Source of the DNA: DATARH01 sp963734125
GTDB lineage: Bacteria; Pseudomonadota; Alphaproteobacteria; ATCC43930; CGMCC-115725
Length of the DNA: 64,000 bases
Direction of reading: 5' to 3'
NCBI GenBank assembly: GCA_963734125.1
Contig: CAVTGB010000022.1
Location: 1 to 64,000 of the forward strand
The position numbers and the translations under genes were made by a program. A model generated the notes under the pieces. It had not been told where the DNA came from, made no database searches, and saw nothing but the letters and a program-made list of their open reading frames with translations. Of this stretch, positions 55,800-64,000 are shown one piece after another (the first letter of the stretch is position 1; each line of letters begins with the position of its first letter).

Positions 55800-56321
55800 A
55801 TGAGGGATGTGAAGCCAAAGCCCACCGTGCGCGACTTGGAGTCGCGCAAAATCTCCCCGGGCGAAACGGGGCCGACGGCGAACGCGCCGGCAATCGCGCC
55901 AGCGACCGCACCGGCGGCGGAATTTGTTTCCGCGGAGCCCGCCGCCGTTGCGGAATCGGCGCTGCAAATCGTGGCGACAACGGCCGAGCGAAAAGCCGAT
56001 TCGGCTGACGACCCCTGGGCCGCCTTCGGCGATGCGCAGGCCGCGCTCGCCCGCGGCGTTGAGGAGATCGCCGCCGAGGTGACCCTGATGACCCGGTCGG
56101 GGATCGCCGCGGCAGCGGATGCCGCGGTCGCGCTCTTCCGCGTGACGACATTCGCCGAGGTGGTCGAAATCAATGCCGCGCTCGCCCGGCGCGGGACCGA
56201 TGCGGTGATCGAAGGCTCGGCCAAGATGTCGGAAATCGGCGTCAAAACGATCGGCGAGGCGACGCGGCCGATCCTTTCGCGGTTGGGCGCGCCCTGGAGC
56301 GGCCTCCCGGCGGTCGGCTGA
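55800..56321 (+). CDS. Phasin family protein
   Basis: 173-residue PHA-granule surface protein. After an Ala/Pro-rich N-terminal segment, the domain DPWAAFGDAQAALARGVEEI...TFAEVVEINAALARRGTDAVIEGSAKMSEIGVK is helical and amphipathic, matching the phasin 2 domain; FAEVVEINAALAR is close to the usual F-x-EVVELQ-x-x-YAR phasin segment. Works with PhaC (28.1 kb) in granule formation. Preceded by a palindromic candidate operator. Confidence 0.87.
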   Translation: MRDVKPKPTVRDLESRKISPGETGPTANAPAIAPATAPAAEFVSAEPAAVAESALQIVATTAERKADSADDPWAAFGDAQAALARGVEEIAAEVTLMTRSGIAAAADAAVALFRVTTFAEVVEINAALARRGTDAVIEGSAKMSEIGVKTIGEATRPILSRLGAPWSGLPAVG

Positions 56322-56658
56322 TCGGCGGGAGGCCCGCAACCAAAGCCCGGGAGCGGCCTCCGAAAGCACCATGTTTTCGGGCCCCCGAGCGCCCGTTGCC
56401 CCTTGCACGGCCCCGAGCGGCATGCCAGATGTATGATGTCGTCAACTCAGCGAGGAGGGTGTGTAGCCAGCATGACACCACCCGGCAGTTCCCAGTTGCC
56501 GACCGCTTGGCATCGGCAACCCACGGAAAAGTCCAAGAGATAGCCCGGCCGTGTGCCCGGGTGCGAAGGTCATCTTCGCAAACCGACCCCCGCCTGATGC
56601 CCCCGGCTGAACGCCACGGCGCGCGGGGGTCTTTGCTGCCATCCCCAGCATCACGCCA
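56322..56658 (+). other. 337-base intergenic region holding the structured RNA candidate
   Basis: No protein gene recognised. The first 100 bases are GC-rich spacer after the phasin stop. From about 56437 the sequence folds into several hairpins (separate ncRNA entry). The hydrolase ATG is at 56659 with only a weak ribosome-binding site, so the hairpins belong either to a leader or to a separate small RNA. Confidence 0.5.
56437..56636 (+). ncRNA. Candidate structured RNA or leader with terminator-like hairpin
   Basis: Successive hairpins: GGTGT/ACACC around 56458-56478; GTTGCCGA (56495-56502) with TCGGCAAC (56513-56520); CCCGG/CCGGG around 56543-56561; TGCGAAG (56562-56568) with CTTCGCA (56574-56580); and a nine-base-pair GC stem GACCCCCGC (56585-56593) with GCGGGGGTC (56623-56631) followed by TTTGCT, terminator-like. 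I do not recognise it as 6S, SRP, tmRNA, RNase P or a named riboswitch. It ends 23 bases before the hydrolase gene, so an attenuator for the hydrolase/Nramp pair is possible. Confidence 0.4.
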
Positions 56659-57543
56659 ATGATTGCCACCGAACTCGACAATTCCGGCCCGACTTCGCGA
56701 GTTTATTTCTCCCAGCGGCTCCGGCTCCATTACGTCGATTGGGGCAACCCGGCGGCGCCGCCCTTGCTACTCCTGCATGGCGGGCGCGATCACTGCCGCA
56801 ACTGGGACTGGGTCGCCCTGGCGCTGCGCCGGGATTGGCATGTGCTGGCGCCCGATTTGCGCGGCCACGGCGACAGTCAATGGTCGCCCGACGGCAATTA
56901 CTCGACCGCGGCCTATGTCTATGACCTGGCGCAACTGATCCATCAGCAGGAGCTGGCGCCGGTAACGATCGTCGCCCATTCGCTCGGCGGCAATATCGCG
57001 ATCCGCCATGCCGGAGTTTATCCGGAAAAGGTGCGCAAGCTGGTGGCGATCGAAGGGCTGGGGCCCTCGCCCCGGCAAATGGCCGCGCGCTCCGCGCTCC
57101 CGATCGCCGAGCGCATGCGCAAATGGGTCGAGGAAGAGCGCGCGCTGTCGGGGCGATTGCCGCGCCGCTATGCCTCGATCGAGGAGGCGCTCAAGCGCAT
57201 GCAGGAGGCCAACAGCCATCTTTCCCCCGAGCAGGCCCGCCACCTGACCCAGTACGGGGTCAACCAGAACGAAGACGGCACCTATAGCTGGAAGTTCGAC
57301 AATTACGTGCGCGCCGATTCGCCCTACGGCATGACGCAACAGGAGATCGAGCAGCTGTGGGAGCGGATCAGCTGCCCGACGCTCCTGGTTTACGGCAAGG
57401 AGAGCTGGGCCGCCAACCCGGAGGAGGATGGCCGGTTGCGCCATTTCCGGAATGCCCGGGTGGTGTCGGTCGAAGGCGCCGGTCATTGGGTTCACCATGA
57501 CCGGCTCGATGTGTTCCTCGGCTTGCTGCGCGGCTTCCTCTGA
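56659..57543 (+). CDS. Alpha/beta hydrolase
   Basis: 294-residue alpha/beta-hydrolase. LLLLHGGRDHCRNWDW (oxyanion HG), nucleophile elbow AHSLGGNIAI, acid region LLVYGKESWAANP and catalytic His in GAGHWVHHDRLDVF. A lid (residues about 140-210) is rich in charged residues. No signal peptide. The Nramp-like transporter gene begins 10 bases after the stop, so they are likely cotranscribed. Substrate unknown; esterase or epoxide hydrolase-like in general. Confidence 0.9.
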   Translation: MIATELDNSGPTSRVYFSQRLRLHYVDWGNPAAPPLLLLHGGRDHCRNWDWVALALRRDWHVLAPDLRGHGDSQWSPDGNYSTAAYVYDLAQLIHQQELAPVTIVAHSLGGNIAIRHAGVYPEKVRKLVAIEGLGPSPRQMAARSALPIAERMRKWVEEERALSGRLPRRYASIEEALKRMQEANSHLSPEQARHLTQYGVNQNEDGTYSWKFDNYVRADSPYGMTQQEIEQLWERISCPTLLVYGKESWAANPEEDGRLRHFRNARVVSVEGAGHWVHHDRLDVFLGLLRGFL

Positions 57544-57553
57544 CGCTCGTACT

Positions 57554-58840
57554 GTGCTGTTTCGCGGGCGACACCACCTTAGACCGCACTCCACCCGGCG
57601 TGGCCTCCTCGTCCTGCTCGGGCCGGGGCTGATCACCGGCGCCTCGGACGACGACCCCAGCGGCATTGCCACCTATTCGCAGGCCGGCGCCCAGTTCGGC
57701 TTCGCGTTGGGCTGGGTCATGCTGTTCAGCTATCCGCTGATGGCGGCGATCCAGGAGATCAGCGCGCGCATCGGCCGGGTAACCGGCAAGGGTATCGCCG
57801 CCAACATCCGCGAGCACTACCCGCTCTCATTGCTGCGCGCCATCGTCGGGCTGTTGTTGGTCGCCAACATCATCAATCTCGGCGCCGATCTGGGCGCGAT
57901 GGGCGACGCTTTGCGGCTGCTCGTCGGCGGTTCGACCGGGGTCTACGTCGTGGTTTTCGCGGTGCTGTGTACGGCGCTCGAAATCTTCCTGCGCTACAAG
58001 CGCTACGTCAAAATCCTCAAATGGCTGACCCTGTCCTTGTTCGCCTATGTCGCGACGGTGCTCATTGTCGCGGTGCCGTGGGGCGAGGTTCTCTATCGCA
58101 CGCTGGTGCCGAGCCTCATTTGGCAGCAGGACTATGTCGTCGTCATCGTCGCCGTCTTGGGCACGACGATCAGCCCCTATTTGTTCTTCTGGCAGGCTTC
58201 CGAGGAGGCCGAGGACGAGCGCGTCAACCCGGAGGAGCATCCGCTGACCGAGGTGCCCGATGAAGCCCCCGGTCAAATCCGGCGCATCGAGATCGACACC
58301 TATCTCGGCATGGGGCTATCGAACCTGATCGCACTCTGCATCATCATCACCACCGCCGCGACGCTGCACCTGCACGGCATCACCGACATCCAGACATCGG
58401 AACAGGCGGCGCTGGCATTGCGCCCGATTGCCGGCGAGTTCGCCTTTGCCGTCTTCGCCTGCGGCATCGTCGGCACTGGTCTCTTGGCGATCCCGGTGCT
58501 CGCCGGTTCGGCCGCCTACGGCCTGGCCGAGGCGATGGAATGGCCGACTGGCCTTGCCCGCCTGCCGCGCGACGCCAAGGCCTTTTACGGCACGATCGTG
58601 GTTGGCACGTTGATCGGGGTCGCGATCAATTTCGTCCATATCGACCCGATCAAGGCGCTGTTCTGGAGCGCGGTGGTCAACGGTGTCGTCGCGGTGCCGC
58701 TGATGATCGTGATGATGCTGATGACAATGCGGCAGGAGGTGATGGGCGCGTTCACCCTGCCGCGCCCGCTGTGGGCGGTCGGCTGGCTGTCGACCGCGGC
58801 GATGGCGCTCGCCGTCGCGGTGATGTTCGCGACCTGGTAG
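57554..58840 (+). CDS. Nramp-family-like metal transporter with non-canonical metal site
   Basis: About 428 residues and 11 hydrophobic helices. Helix 1 reads GPGLITGASDDDPSGIATYS where canonical Nramp/MntH has a DPGN motif, and helix 6 reads GTTISPYLFFWQASEEAEDE where canonical has MPHN. Metal-coordinating Asn, Met and His are therefore missing. Fold conservation (GPG..G start, helix pattern) supports the Nramp superfamily; Mg2+-type or other substrate is possible. GTG 57554 chosen, just after the hydrolase; the frame is open further upstream. Confidence 0.85.
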   Translation: MLFRGRHHLRPHSTRRGLLVLLGPGLITGASDDDPSGIATYSQAGAQFGFALGWVMLFSYPLMAAIQEISARIGRVTGKGIAANIREHYPLSLLRAIVGLLLVANIINLGADLGAMGDALRLLVGGSTGVYVVVFAVLCTALEIFLRYKRYVKILKWLTLSLFAYVATVLIVAVPWGEVLYRTLVPSLIWQQDYVVVIVAVLGTTISPYLFFWQASEEAEDERVNPEEHPLTEVPDEAPGQIRRIEIDTYLGMGLSNLIALCIIITTAATLHLHGITDIQTSEQAALALRPIAGEFAFAVFACGIVGTGLLAIPVLAGSAAYGLAEAMEWPTGLARLPRDAKAFYGTIVVGTLIGVAINFVHIDPIKALFWSAVVNGVVAVPLMIVMMLMTMRQEVMGAFTLPRPLWAVGWLSTAAMALAVAVMFATW

Positions 58841-58863
58841 GGGTAGGCCCCGGGCGGGTTCGG

Positions 58864-59331
58864 TTATCGAGCGCTGGTAAAAATCGGGAAGATCACGCGG
58901 TCGCCCGACCGGATCGCGAGCCGGGCTGCGGTGCCGCCATTCAATTCGATGACGGCGCGCACCGGCGCGGCTGCGGCAATCGTCGCGAGCGAGCCCGGCA
59001 CCGCGCGCTCGTGGATGTTGACGATCCGGCCCACCGCATCGACGAACAGCATGTCGAGGGGTATCAACGTGTTCTTCATCCACATCGTCGCCCGCGACGG
59101 GGTGACGAAATCGAACAGCATGCCGGCATCGGGCGCGAGAGACTGGCGAAACATCAGCCCCTGCTCCATCTGCGCCGGGGTGGTCGCGAGTTCGACGGTG
59201 AATTTATGAGGCCCCGCCGCGGTGACGATGGTCAAGGGGGCGGTCGGGAATTGCGCCAGCTGGGCGCGCAGCGGATTGGCCGCGACCACCAGAAAGAGCG
59301 GGAGGATGAGAAGACGGCGGCGGGTGAGCAT
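58864..59331 (-). CDS. DUF192 exported protein
   Basis: 155 residues. Signal peptide MLTRRRLLILPLFLVVAA with cleavage near LRAQLAQ. Domain VELATTPAQMEQGLMFRQSL, MLFDFVTPSRATMWMKNTLI, PLDMLFVDAVGRIVNIHERA and VIELNGGTAARLAIRSGDRV is the DUF192 consensus in order. Small extracytoplasmic beta-barrel of unknown role. An in-frame ATG at 59349 would add six residues. Convergent with the Nramp-like gene, 23 bases apart. Confidence 0.9.
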   Translation of the reverse strand: MLTRRRLLILPLFLVVAANPLRAQLAQFPTAPLTIVTAAGPHKFTVELATTPAQMEQGLMFRQSLAPDAGMLFDFVTPSRATMWMKNTLIPLDMLFVDAVGRIVNIHERAVPGSLATIAAAAPVRAVIELNGGTAARLAIRSGDRVIFPIFTSAR

Positions 59332-59406
59332 GGCGTTCGTGATGACCATCCGATCTGAACGGACTTCACTGTAGCATGGGAGGACGAAGCTTCGGAGGCA
59401 CGACCG

Positions 59407-60549
59407 ATGGCGCGCAACATGCCGCACCCCGCGACCCTCGCCGCGCAGGGGCTTGGTTGGACCGATCCCGCGACCGGCGCCGTTATCCTGCCGCTCCACA
59501 CCGCGACCACTTTCGAGCGCGACCCCGACAACCAGTACCGCCGCGGCCGCTCCTATGGCCGGGCCGACAATCCCGGCTACGACCAGCCGCAGGCGCTCTT
59601 GACCGCGCTCGAAGGCGGCGCCGCCTCGCTCCTCTTCGCGTCCGGCATGGCGGCGGCGACCGCGGTGTTCTTCAGCCTGCCACTCGGCGCCCATGTGGTG
59701 GCGCCGCGAATCATGTATTGGGCCTTGCGGCGCTGGCTCGCCGCGGCCGATGCCAAGGGCGCGCTTCAGGTCGATTTCGTCGACGCGACCGCGCTTGACC
59801 AGTTGCGCCGGGCGGTTATGCCCGGCCGCACCCGCCTCCTGTGGATCGAGACGCCGGCCAACCCGTTGTGGTCGATCGCCGATATCGCCGGCGCCGCCGA
59901 GATCGCCCACAAGGCCGGTGCGCTTGTCGCCGTCGACAGCACCGCCGCGACCCCGGTCCTCACCCGCCCCTTGGAGCATGGCGCCGATATCGTCATGCAT
60001 TCGGCGACGAAATACCTGAATGGCCACAGCGATGTGATCGCCGGCTCCTTGACCACGGCACGGGAGGACGAGTTCTGGCAACGCCTCGTTGCGGCGCGCA
60101 GCGGCGGCGGCGCCATTCTCGGCAGTCTCGAAACCTATCTCCTGATGCGCGGAATGCGCACGCTCCACGTCAGGGTCGAGCGCGCCTGCCGCTCGGCACA
60201 GGCCATCGCCGAGCGCTTCGCGGGACACGAAAAGGTGAAGGCCGTCCTCTACCCGGGCCTCTCGACCCAGCCCGGCCATAGGGTCGCGGCGCGCCAGATG
60301 GTGGGCGGGTTCGGCGGCATGCTGAGCATTCGCGTGAAGGGCGGAGCGGCGGCGGCGATCGCCACGGCCGCCCGCGTCGAATTGTGGAAGCGCGCGACCT
60401 CCTTGGGCGGGGTCGAGAGCCTTATCGAGCACCGCGCCTCGATCGAAGGCGCCGGCAGCCCGGTCCCGCCGGATCTCCTACGCCTTTCGGTCGGGATCGA
60501 GCACCCCGACGATCTCATTGCCGATCTCGAAGCCGCGCTCGGCGGGTGA
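59407..60549 (+). CDS. metC: PLP-dependent Cys/Met metabolism enzyme, cystathionine beta-lyase-like
   Basis: 380-residue fold-type I PLP enzyme. Substrate-side YGRADNPGYDQPQALLTALE, WIETPANPLW, DSTAATPVLTRPLEHGADIV and the PLP-Lys motif HSATKYLNGHSDVIAGSL identify the Cys/Met gamma-family; VLYPGLSTQPGH and GFGGMLSIRVKGG follow. The usual GGVESLIEHRAS closing loop is present. Beta-lyase rather than gamma-synthase is favoured by overall similarity, with moderate certainty. No met genes adjacent. Confidence 0.88.
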   Translation: MARNMPHPATLAAQGLGWTDPATGAVILPLHTATTFERDPDNQYRRGRSYGRADNPGYDQPQALLTALEGGAASLLFASGMAAATAVFFSLPLGAHVVAPRIMYWALRRWLAAADAKGALQVDFVDATALDQLRRAVMPGRTRLLWIETPANPLWSIADIAGAAEIAHKAGALVAVDSTAATPVLTRPLEHGADIVMHSATKYLNGHSDVIAGSLTTAREDEFWQRLVAARSGGGAILGSLETYLLMRGMRTLHVRVERACRSAQAIAERFAGHEKVKAVLYPGLSTQPGHRVAARQMVGGFGGMLSIRVKGGAAAAIATAARVELWKRATSLGGVESLIEHRASIEGAGSPVPPDLLRLSVGIEHPDDLIADLEAALGG

Positions 60550-60565
60550 AGCCACCGACGCGCAG

Positions 60566-60973
60566 TTACATCATGCCGAGTTCGAGCTTGGCTTCTTCGG
60601 TCATCCGGTCCTTGTCCCAGGGCGGCGTCCAGACCAGCTTGACCCGGACCTCGCTGACCCCCGGCACCGTGGCGATCGCGGCCTCGACTTCGCCCGGCAT
60701 GCTTTGCGCGACCGGGCAAGCCGGCGTCGTCAGCGTCATCTCGACAAAGACGATGCCACCCTTCCTGACAATGAGCTCGTAAATCAGCCCGAGATCGACC
60801 AGATTGACCGGGATCTCGGGGTCCTGCACGGTTTTGAGGGCTTCGAGCACCGGCTCCATCAGCACCGGATCGTCCTCGCCGTCGGGGCGCTCAACCCCTT
60901 CGGTCGCAGCCGGCGCCGGGGTATCGAAATCGAAATAGTCGCGGTTGCTGTCGTCCTCGCCCGATGGTGCCAT
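60566..60973 (-). CDS. sufT: SufT (MIP18/DUF59) Fe-S assembly protein
   Basis: 135 residues. An acidic N-terminal tail precedes LKTVQDPEIPVNLVDLGLIY (the DPEI-x-VNIVDLGLIY signature of DUF59) and VEMTLTTPACPVAQSMPGEV with the conserved Cys of the TTPACP motif, then VRVKLVWTPPWDKDRMTEEA. Supports maturation of Fe-S proteins. Follows sufU by four bases on the same strand, so last readable gene of the suf operon. Confidence 0.93.
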   Translation of the reverse strand: MAPSGEDDSNRDYFDFDTPAPAATEGVERPDGEDDPVLMEPVLEALKTVQDPEIPVNLVDLGLIYELIVRKGGIVFVEMTLTTPACPVAQSMPGEVEAAIATVPGVSEVRVKLVWTPPWDKDRMTEEAKLELGMM

Positions 60974-60977
60974 CCTG

Positions 60978-61448
60978 CTACTCCGTCTTGACCGTATCGC
61001 CGGCGAGGCCCGATTTGAGCGCCGCCTCGAAGGCGTGCCACGGCAGGGTCGCGCATTTGATGCGGACCGGATAGGCCCGGACGCCGGTCAGCGGCTCCAG
61101 GCGCTCAGCATCCTCCTGCAGCGACTCGGGCAGCTCCCCAGGCGTACCGCCGGTGACGCTGGCATGGAACTGCGCAAAGAGCTGGCGCGCCTCGTCGAGC
61201 GTCTTGCCTTTCAAGACTTCGGTCATCAAGGAGGCGGCCGCCGTCGAGATCGCGCAGCCGCGCCCCTCGAAGCTGACGTCGGCGATGCGCTCGCCCTCGA
61301 TCGCGAGATAGACCGTCACCCGGTCTCCGCATAAAGGGTTGTGGCCGCGCGCCAGATGCGTCGGGTGTTCAAGCGCGCGCTGGTTGCGCGGGTGGCGGCC
61401 GTGATCGAGGATGATGTCCTGATAGAGTTCGCGTAATTCGTCACTCAT
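60978..61448 (-). CDS. sufU: SufU-type Fe-S scaffold / zinc sulfur acceptor
   Basis: 156-residue NifU-N-like protein. Three Cys of the metal site occur in NPLCGDRVTVYL, FEGRGCAISTAAASLM and YPVRIKCATLPWHAF, the spacing typical of SufU, including the inserted loop between the second and third. ELYQDIILDHGRHPRN is the standard N-terminus. Accepts sulfur from SufS. The ATG overlaps the sufS stop (ATGA), so the pair are coupled. Confidence 0.94.
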   Translation of the reverse strand: MSDELRELYQDIILDHGRHPRNQRALEHPTHLARGHNPLCGDRVTVYLAIEGERIADVSFEGRGCAISTAAASLMTEVLKGKTLDEARQLFAQFHASVTGGTPGELPESLQEDAERLEPLTGVRAYPVRIKCATLPWHAFEAALKSGLAGDTVKTE

Positions 61449-62662
61449 CGCAGAAACATCTCCCGGCAGGCTTCGACCGCCGCGGCCAGGCGGTCGATGT
61501 CTGCTTCGTCATTATAGACCCCGAACGAGGCGCGCACGGTACCCATCAGGCCCAGCTTGTCCATCAGCGGCTGGGCGCAGTGATGGCCGACGCGGACCGC
61601 AACGCCGTGCTGGTCGAGGACGGTGCCGACGTCGTGCGGGTGGACGCCCTCGAGGTTGAAGGAAAGGATGCTGAGCCGGCGCTGCCCACCGGGAACGAGC
61701 TGCACGCCCGGAATCCGCGACAGGCGGTCGACGCCATACCCGGTCAGCGCCGCCTCGTGCTCGCGGATGTTGTCGCGCCCCAACCCCTCGATAAAGCCGA
61801 TCGCCTGGGCGAGGCCGACCGCGCCGGCGATATCGGGGGTGCCGGCCTCGAAGCGGTGCGGCGGTTCCTGAAACTCGGTCTTCTCGTAGGTGACGTTGGC
61901 GATCATGCCGCCGCCGGTCTGCCAGGGTGGCATCGAGAGGAGCGCATCGTAACGCCCGTAGAGCACGCCGGTGCCGGTCGGCCCGTAGGCCTTGTGCCCG
62001 GAGAACACATAGAAATCGCAGCCCAGCGCCTGGACGTCGACCGGCAGCCGCGGCACTGCCTGGCAGCCGTCGATCAGCACCAGCGCGCCCCTTGCATGGG
62101 CCAGTTCGACGATCCGCGCGACCGGCAATAGCGCGCCGGTGACGTTGGAAATATGGGTCACCGCGACAAGCCGGGTGCGCGGCCCGAGCAGCGCCTCGAA
62201 TTGCGCGAGGTCGAATTCGCCGGTGGCGTCGGTCGGCGCCACGATGAGGCGGGAGCCGACGCGCTCGCAGAGCATCTGCCAAGGCACGAGGTTGGAATGG
62301 TGCTCAACGTCGCTGATCACTATTTCGTCGCCGGGCTTCACATGAGCCGGGCCCCAGCTTTGCGCGACCAGGTTGATCGCCTCGGTGGCGCCGCGCACAA
62401 AGACGATCTCGCGCTCGTCCGTCGCGTTGAGGAAGGCGCGCACGCCTTCGCGGGCCTCCTCGAACCGGTCGGTCGAGCGCGCGCTCAATTGGTAGACGCC
62501 GCGATGCACGTTGGCATAGTCGCTGCGGTAGAATTCGGCGATGCCGTCGATGACCCGGCGCGGCTTCTGGGCGCTGGCGCCGGAATCGAGGAATACGAGG
62601 CCGGGATTGCGCTCGAAGATCGGAAACTCGCGGCGCAATTCGCGCGGATCGAACCCGGCCAT
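61445..62662 (-). CDS. sufS: Cysteine desulfurase SufS
   Basis: 405-residue PLP enzyme mobilising sulfur from cysteine. VFLDSGASAQKPRRVIDGIA, HHSNLVPWQ, DGCQAVPRLPVDVQALGCDF, the PLP-Lys motif FSGHKAYGPTGTGVLYG and the active-site loop VRVGHHCAQPLMDKL (nucleophilic Cys; type II SufS form) are all intact. ATG 62662 is chosen for GGAGGA 8 bases upstream; the frame is open further. Lies between sufD and sufU. Confidence 0.95.
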   Translation of the reverse strand: MAGFDPRELRREFPIFERNPGLVFLDSGASAQKPRRVIDGIAEFYRSDYANVHRGVYQLSARSTDRFEEAREGVRAFLNATDEREIVFVRGATEAINLVAQSWGPAHVKPGDEIVISDVEHHSNLVPWQMLCERVGSRLIVAPTDATGEFDLAQFEALLGPRTRLVAVTHISNVTGALLPVARIVELAHARGALVLIDGCQAVPRLPVDVQALGCDFYVFSGHKAYGPTGTGVLYGRYDALLSMPPWQTGGGMIANVTYEKTEFQEPPHRFEAGTPDIAGAVGLAQAIGFIEGLGRDNIREHEAALTGYGVDRLSRIPGVQLVPGGQRRLSILSFNLEGVHPHDVGTVLDQHGVAVRVGHHCAQPLMDKLGLMGTVRASFGVYNDEADIDRLAAAVEACREMFLR

Positions 62663-62681
62663 CCGTACTCCTCCAGCCATC

Positions 62682-64000
62682 CTAATCGTCAAGATTGCCG
62701 AGCCGCCCGGCGAGGTGGCGCAGCAGATGCACGCGGGTGGCGAAGTCATCGACGGTTTCCACCACCTCGCGCAGAAACCCATCGATCAGCATGTGTCGGG
62801 CTTCCTCGGCCGGGATGCCGCGGGCCTGCAAATAAAACAGCGCCGCCTCGTCGAGATCGCCGACGCTGGCGCCGTGGCTGCACTTGACGTCGTCAGCATA
62901 GATTTCAAGTTCGGGTTTGGTGTCGATGACCGCGCGGGCGCCAATGAGGAGGTTGCGGCTCAGTTGGTGCGCATCGGTCTTCTGGGCATCTTCGCGCACG
63001 ATGATGCGGCCCTGAAAGGCGCCGTGCCCGCGCCCCGCCGCGACGCCCTTGATGAGCTCGCGCGTCTGTCCGCCGGGGGCCGCGTGATCGATTGTGGTGA
63101 CGATGTTTGCTTCGTCCTGGCCAGTGACGACATAGGCGCCGTCGAGCCGGCAGCGCGCGTTCTCCCCAGCCATCACGACGCTGGCCTCGTGCCGCACCCG
63201 TCGGCCGCCGAGGAGGAGCGCAAAGCCGGTAAAACGCGCGTCGCGGCCGAGCGTCGCGTCGAGCTGCGCCAGGTGCACGGCCTCGCCCGATTCTTCGACG
63301 ATCGCGGTGCGGGCCAATTCGGCGCCCTCGGCGAGCCGGATCGCGACGAACATCGTTGCGCCAATAGCGGCCCTCGCCGGCATAGACCTCGAGGAGGCTG
63401 GCGCTGCTGCCTTCGCCCAGCCTGATCAGGCTGCGGGTGTGATAGGAGCCCGCGGCGGCGCCCGAGCACAGGTGAACGATCTCGATCGGCGGGTCGAGCG
63501 CCACCCCGGGCGCGATGTCGAGGACATAGCCGTCGGCGAAGAAGCGCCGCGTTGAGCGCGGCGAACGGGTGCGCGGCATCGCCCGGGACCGAGCCCACGA
63601 CCTGATCGAGAAGCTCCGGCCGCTCGGCCAGCGCCGCGGAGATCGCCCCGAACCACACCCCCTCTGGCATATCGAGCGAGGACAAGTCTTGGGCGAAATG
63701 ACCATCGACAAAAACCAGGCGCGCTCCCTTTCCGGGCAGCAATAGGCCGGTCAGATGCTCGCCCATCGCCCGCAGCACTCGGGCCGACGGCGCGGCGGCG
63801 GGGAGGAGCGGGTCGCGCGTCGAGCGGCTGCAAATCGAGATAGCGCCAGTTCTCGCTCTTGCGGCTGGGAAAGCCGGCTTCGGCAAAGCGGGCCATGCCG
63901 CTCCGGCGGCTGCCGGCGAGCGCCGCGCCGTCGGCAGCGCCGCGGTCGAAGGCGTCGAGATAGGGCCGGGCCTCGGGCTTCACCGGGTAATCGACGATCG
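62682..64000 (-). CDS. sufD: Fe-S assembly protein SufD (frameshifted, 5' end near or beyond the window edge)
   Basis: Subunit of the SufBCD scaffold. The N-terminus PVKPEARPYLDAFDR and GFPSRKSENWRYLDLQPL (SufD FP-x-RK-x-ENWRYTDL), LVFVDGHFAQDLSSLDMPEG, PIEIVHLCSGAAAGSYHTRS and the C-terminal CRLDGAYVVTGQDEANIVTT plus YADDVKCSHGASVGDLDEAA are SufD hallmarks; the Cys-His near the end is the SufB-interface pair. Breaks near 63840, 63550 and 63370 put it in several frames. GTG 63983 is a possible start but has no RBS, so the start is probably just past the edge. sufC and sufB are expected upstream. Confidence 0.92.

Noticed and set aside
56437..56636. 6S RNA, SRP RNA or cobalamin/TPP riboswitch
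   Set aside because: None of the invariant sequence boxes of these classes was found; left as unassigned structured RNA.
59332..60432. Upstream extension of the DUF192 frame across metC
   Set aside because: The frame is open by chance; the DUF192 signal peptide begins at 59331 and the opposite strand is a full PLP enzyme.

Overview
This window looks like part of the chromosome of a high-GC, free-living alphaproteobacterium, probably of the Rhodospirillales or a related uncultured lineage. The inference rests on a MucR-type zinc-finger regulator, a homoserine dehydrogenase/GlpX/RecJ gene block, a SufD-SufS-SufU-SufT block, class I PHA synthase plus phasin, B12-dependent methylmalonyl-CoA mutase and heme A synthase. 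No rRNA, tRNA, CRISPR array, transposase or phage gene was recognised. Many conserved genes (including rplM, rpsI, sufD, fhs and the whole liv cluster) are broken by one-base indels, often in short homopolymers. I treat these as consensus errors in the sequence and annotate each gene as one CDS spanning its frames.

Layout. 0-0.7 kb: end of a glutathione S-transferase. 0.9-11.2 kb: two large glycine/asparagine-rich beta-strand-repeat proteins flanking a five-gene branched-chain-amino-acid-type ABC transporter (livKHMGF). 11.2-14.2 kb: universal stress protein, enoyl-CoA hydratase-like protein, a second GST and a small secreted protein. 14.4-17.2 kb: one-carbon genes fhs and 5-formyl-THF cyclo-ligase, then a MucR-like regulator. 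17.5-20.8 kb: methylmalonyl-CoA mutase and heme A synthase. 20.9-28 kb: HIT protein, then recJ, pfkB, glpX, hom and an OmpA-like lipoprotein gene, all on the minus strand. 28.1-33.4 kb: PHA synthase, gamma-carbonic anhydrase, MFS transporter and CaiB-type CoA-transferase. 33.6-35.3 kb: a lower-GC island of three poorly characterised genes. 35.4-37 kb: a ThDP-dependent lyase of the 2-hydroxyacyl-CoA lyase/oxalyl-CoA decarboxylase family. 37.3-40.8 kb: a third repeat protein, ending in RTX-like repeats. 40.9-47.9 kb: luciferase-like oxidoreductase, ribosomal proteins S9 and L13, enoyl-CoA hydratase, two tandem DUF4189 proteins, aspartate dehydrogenase, DUF1330 protein, acyl-CoA dehydrogenase. 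48-51.5 kb: a tightly coupled operon of a molybdopterin oxidoreductase, a VWA protein and a membrane J-domain protein. 51.7-55.4 kb: galU, phosphohexomutase and a D,D-carboxypeptidase. 55.8-60.5 kb: phasin, a candidate structured RNA leader, alpha/beta hydrolase, Nramp-like transporter, DUF192 protein, Cys/Met-metabolism PLP enzyme. 60.6-64 kb: sufT, sufU, sufS and sufD.

Functionally the region combines carbon storage (phaC, phasin), short-chain acyl-CoA metabolism (mutase, hydratases, acyl-CoA dehydrogenase, CoA-transferase, ThDP lyase), one-carbon metabolism, Fe-S cluster assembly and cell-envelope sugar nucleotides. The most unusual items are the three mosaic repeat proteins that share a cap module, the CoA-transferase/lyase pair separated by a low-GC island, pfkB sitting between glpX and recJ beside a perfect palindrome, the Mo-enzyme/VWA/J-protein operon, and the structured segment ending in a terminator-like hairpin just upstream of the hydrolase/Nramp pair.
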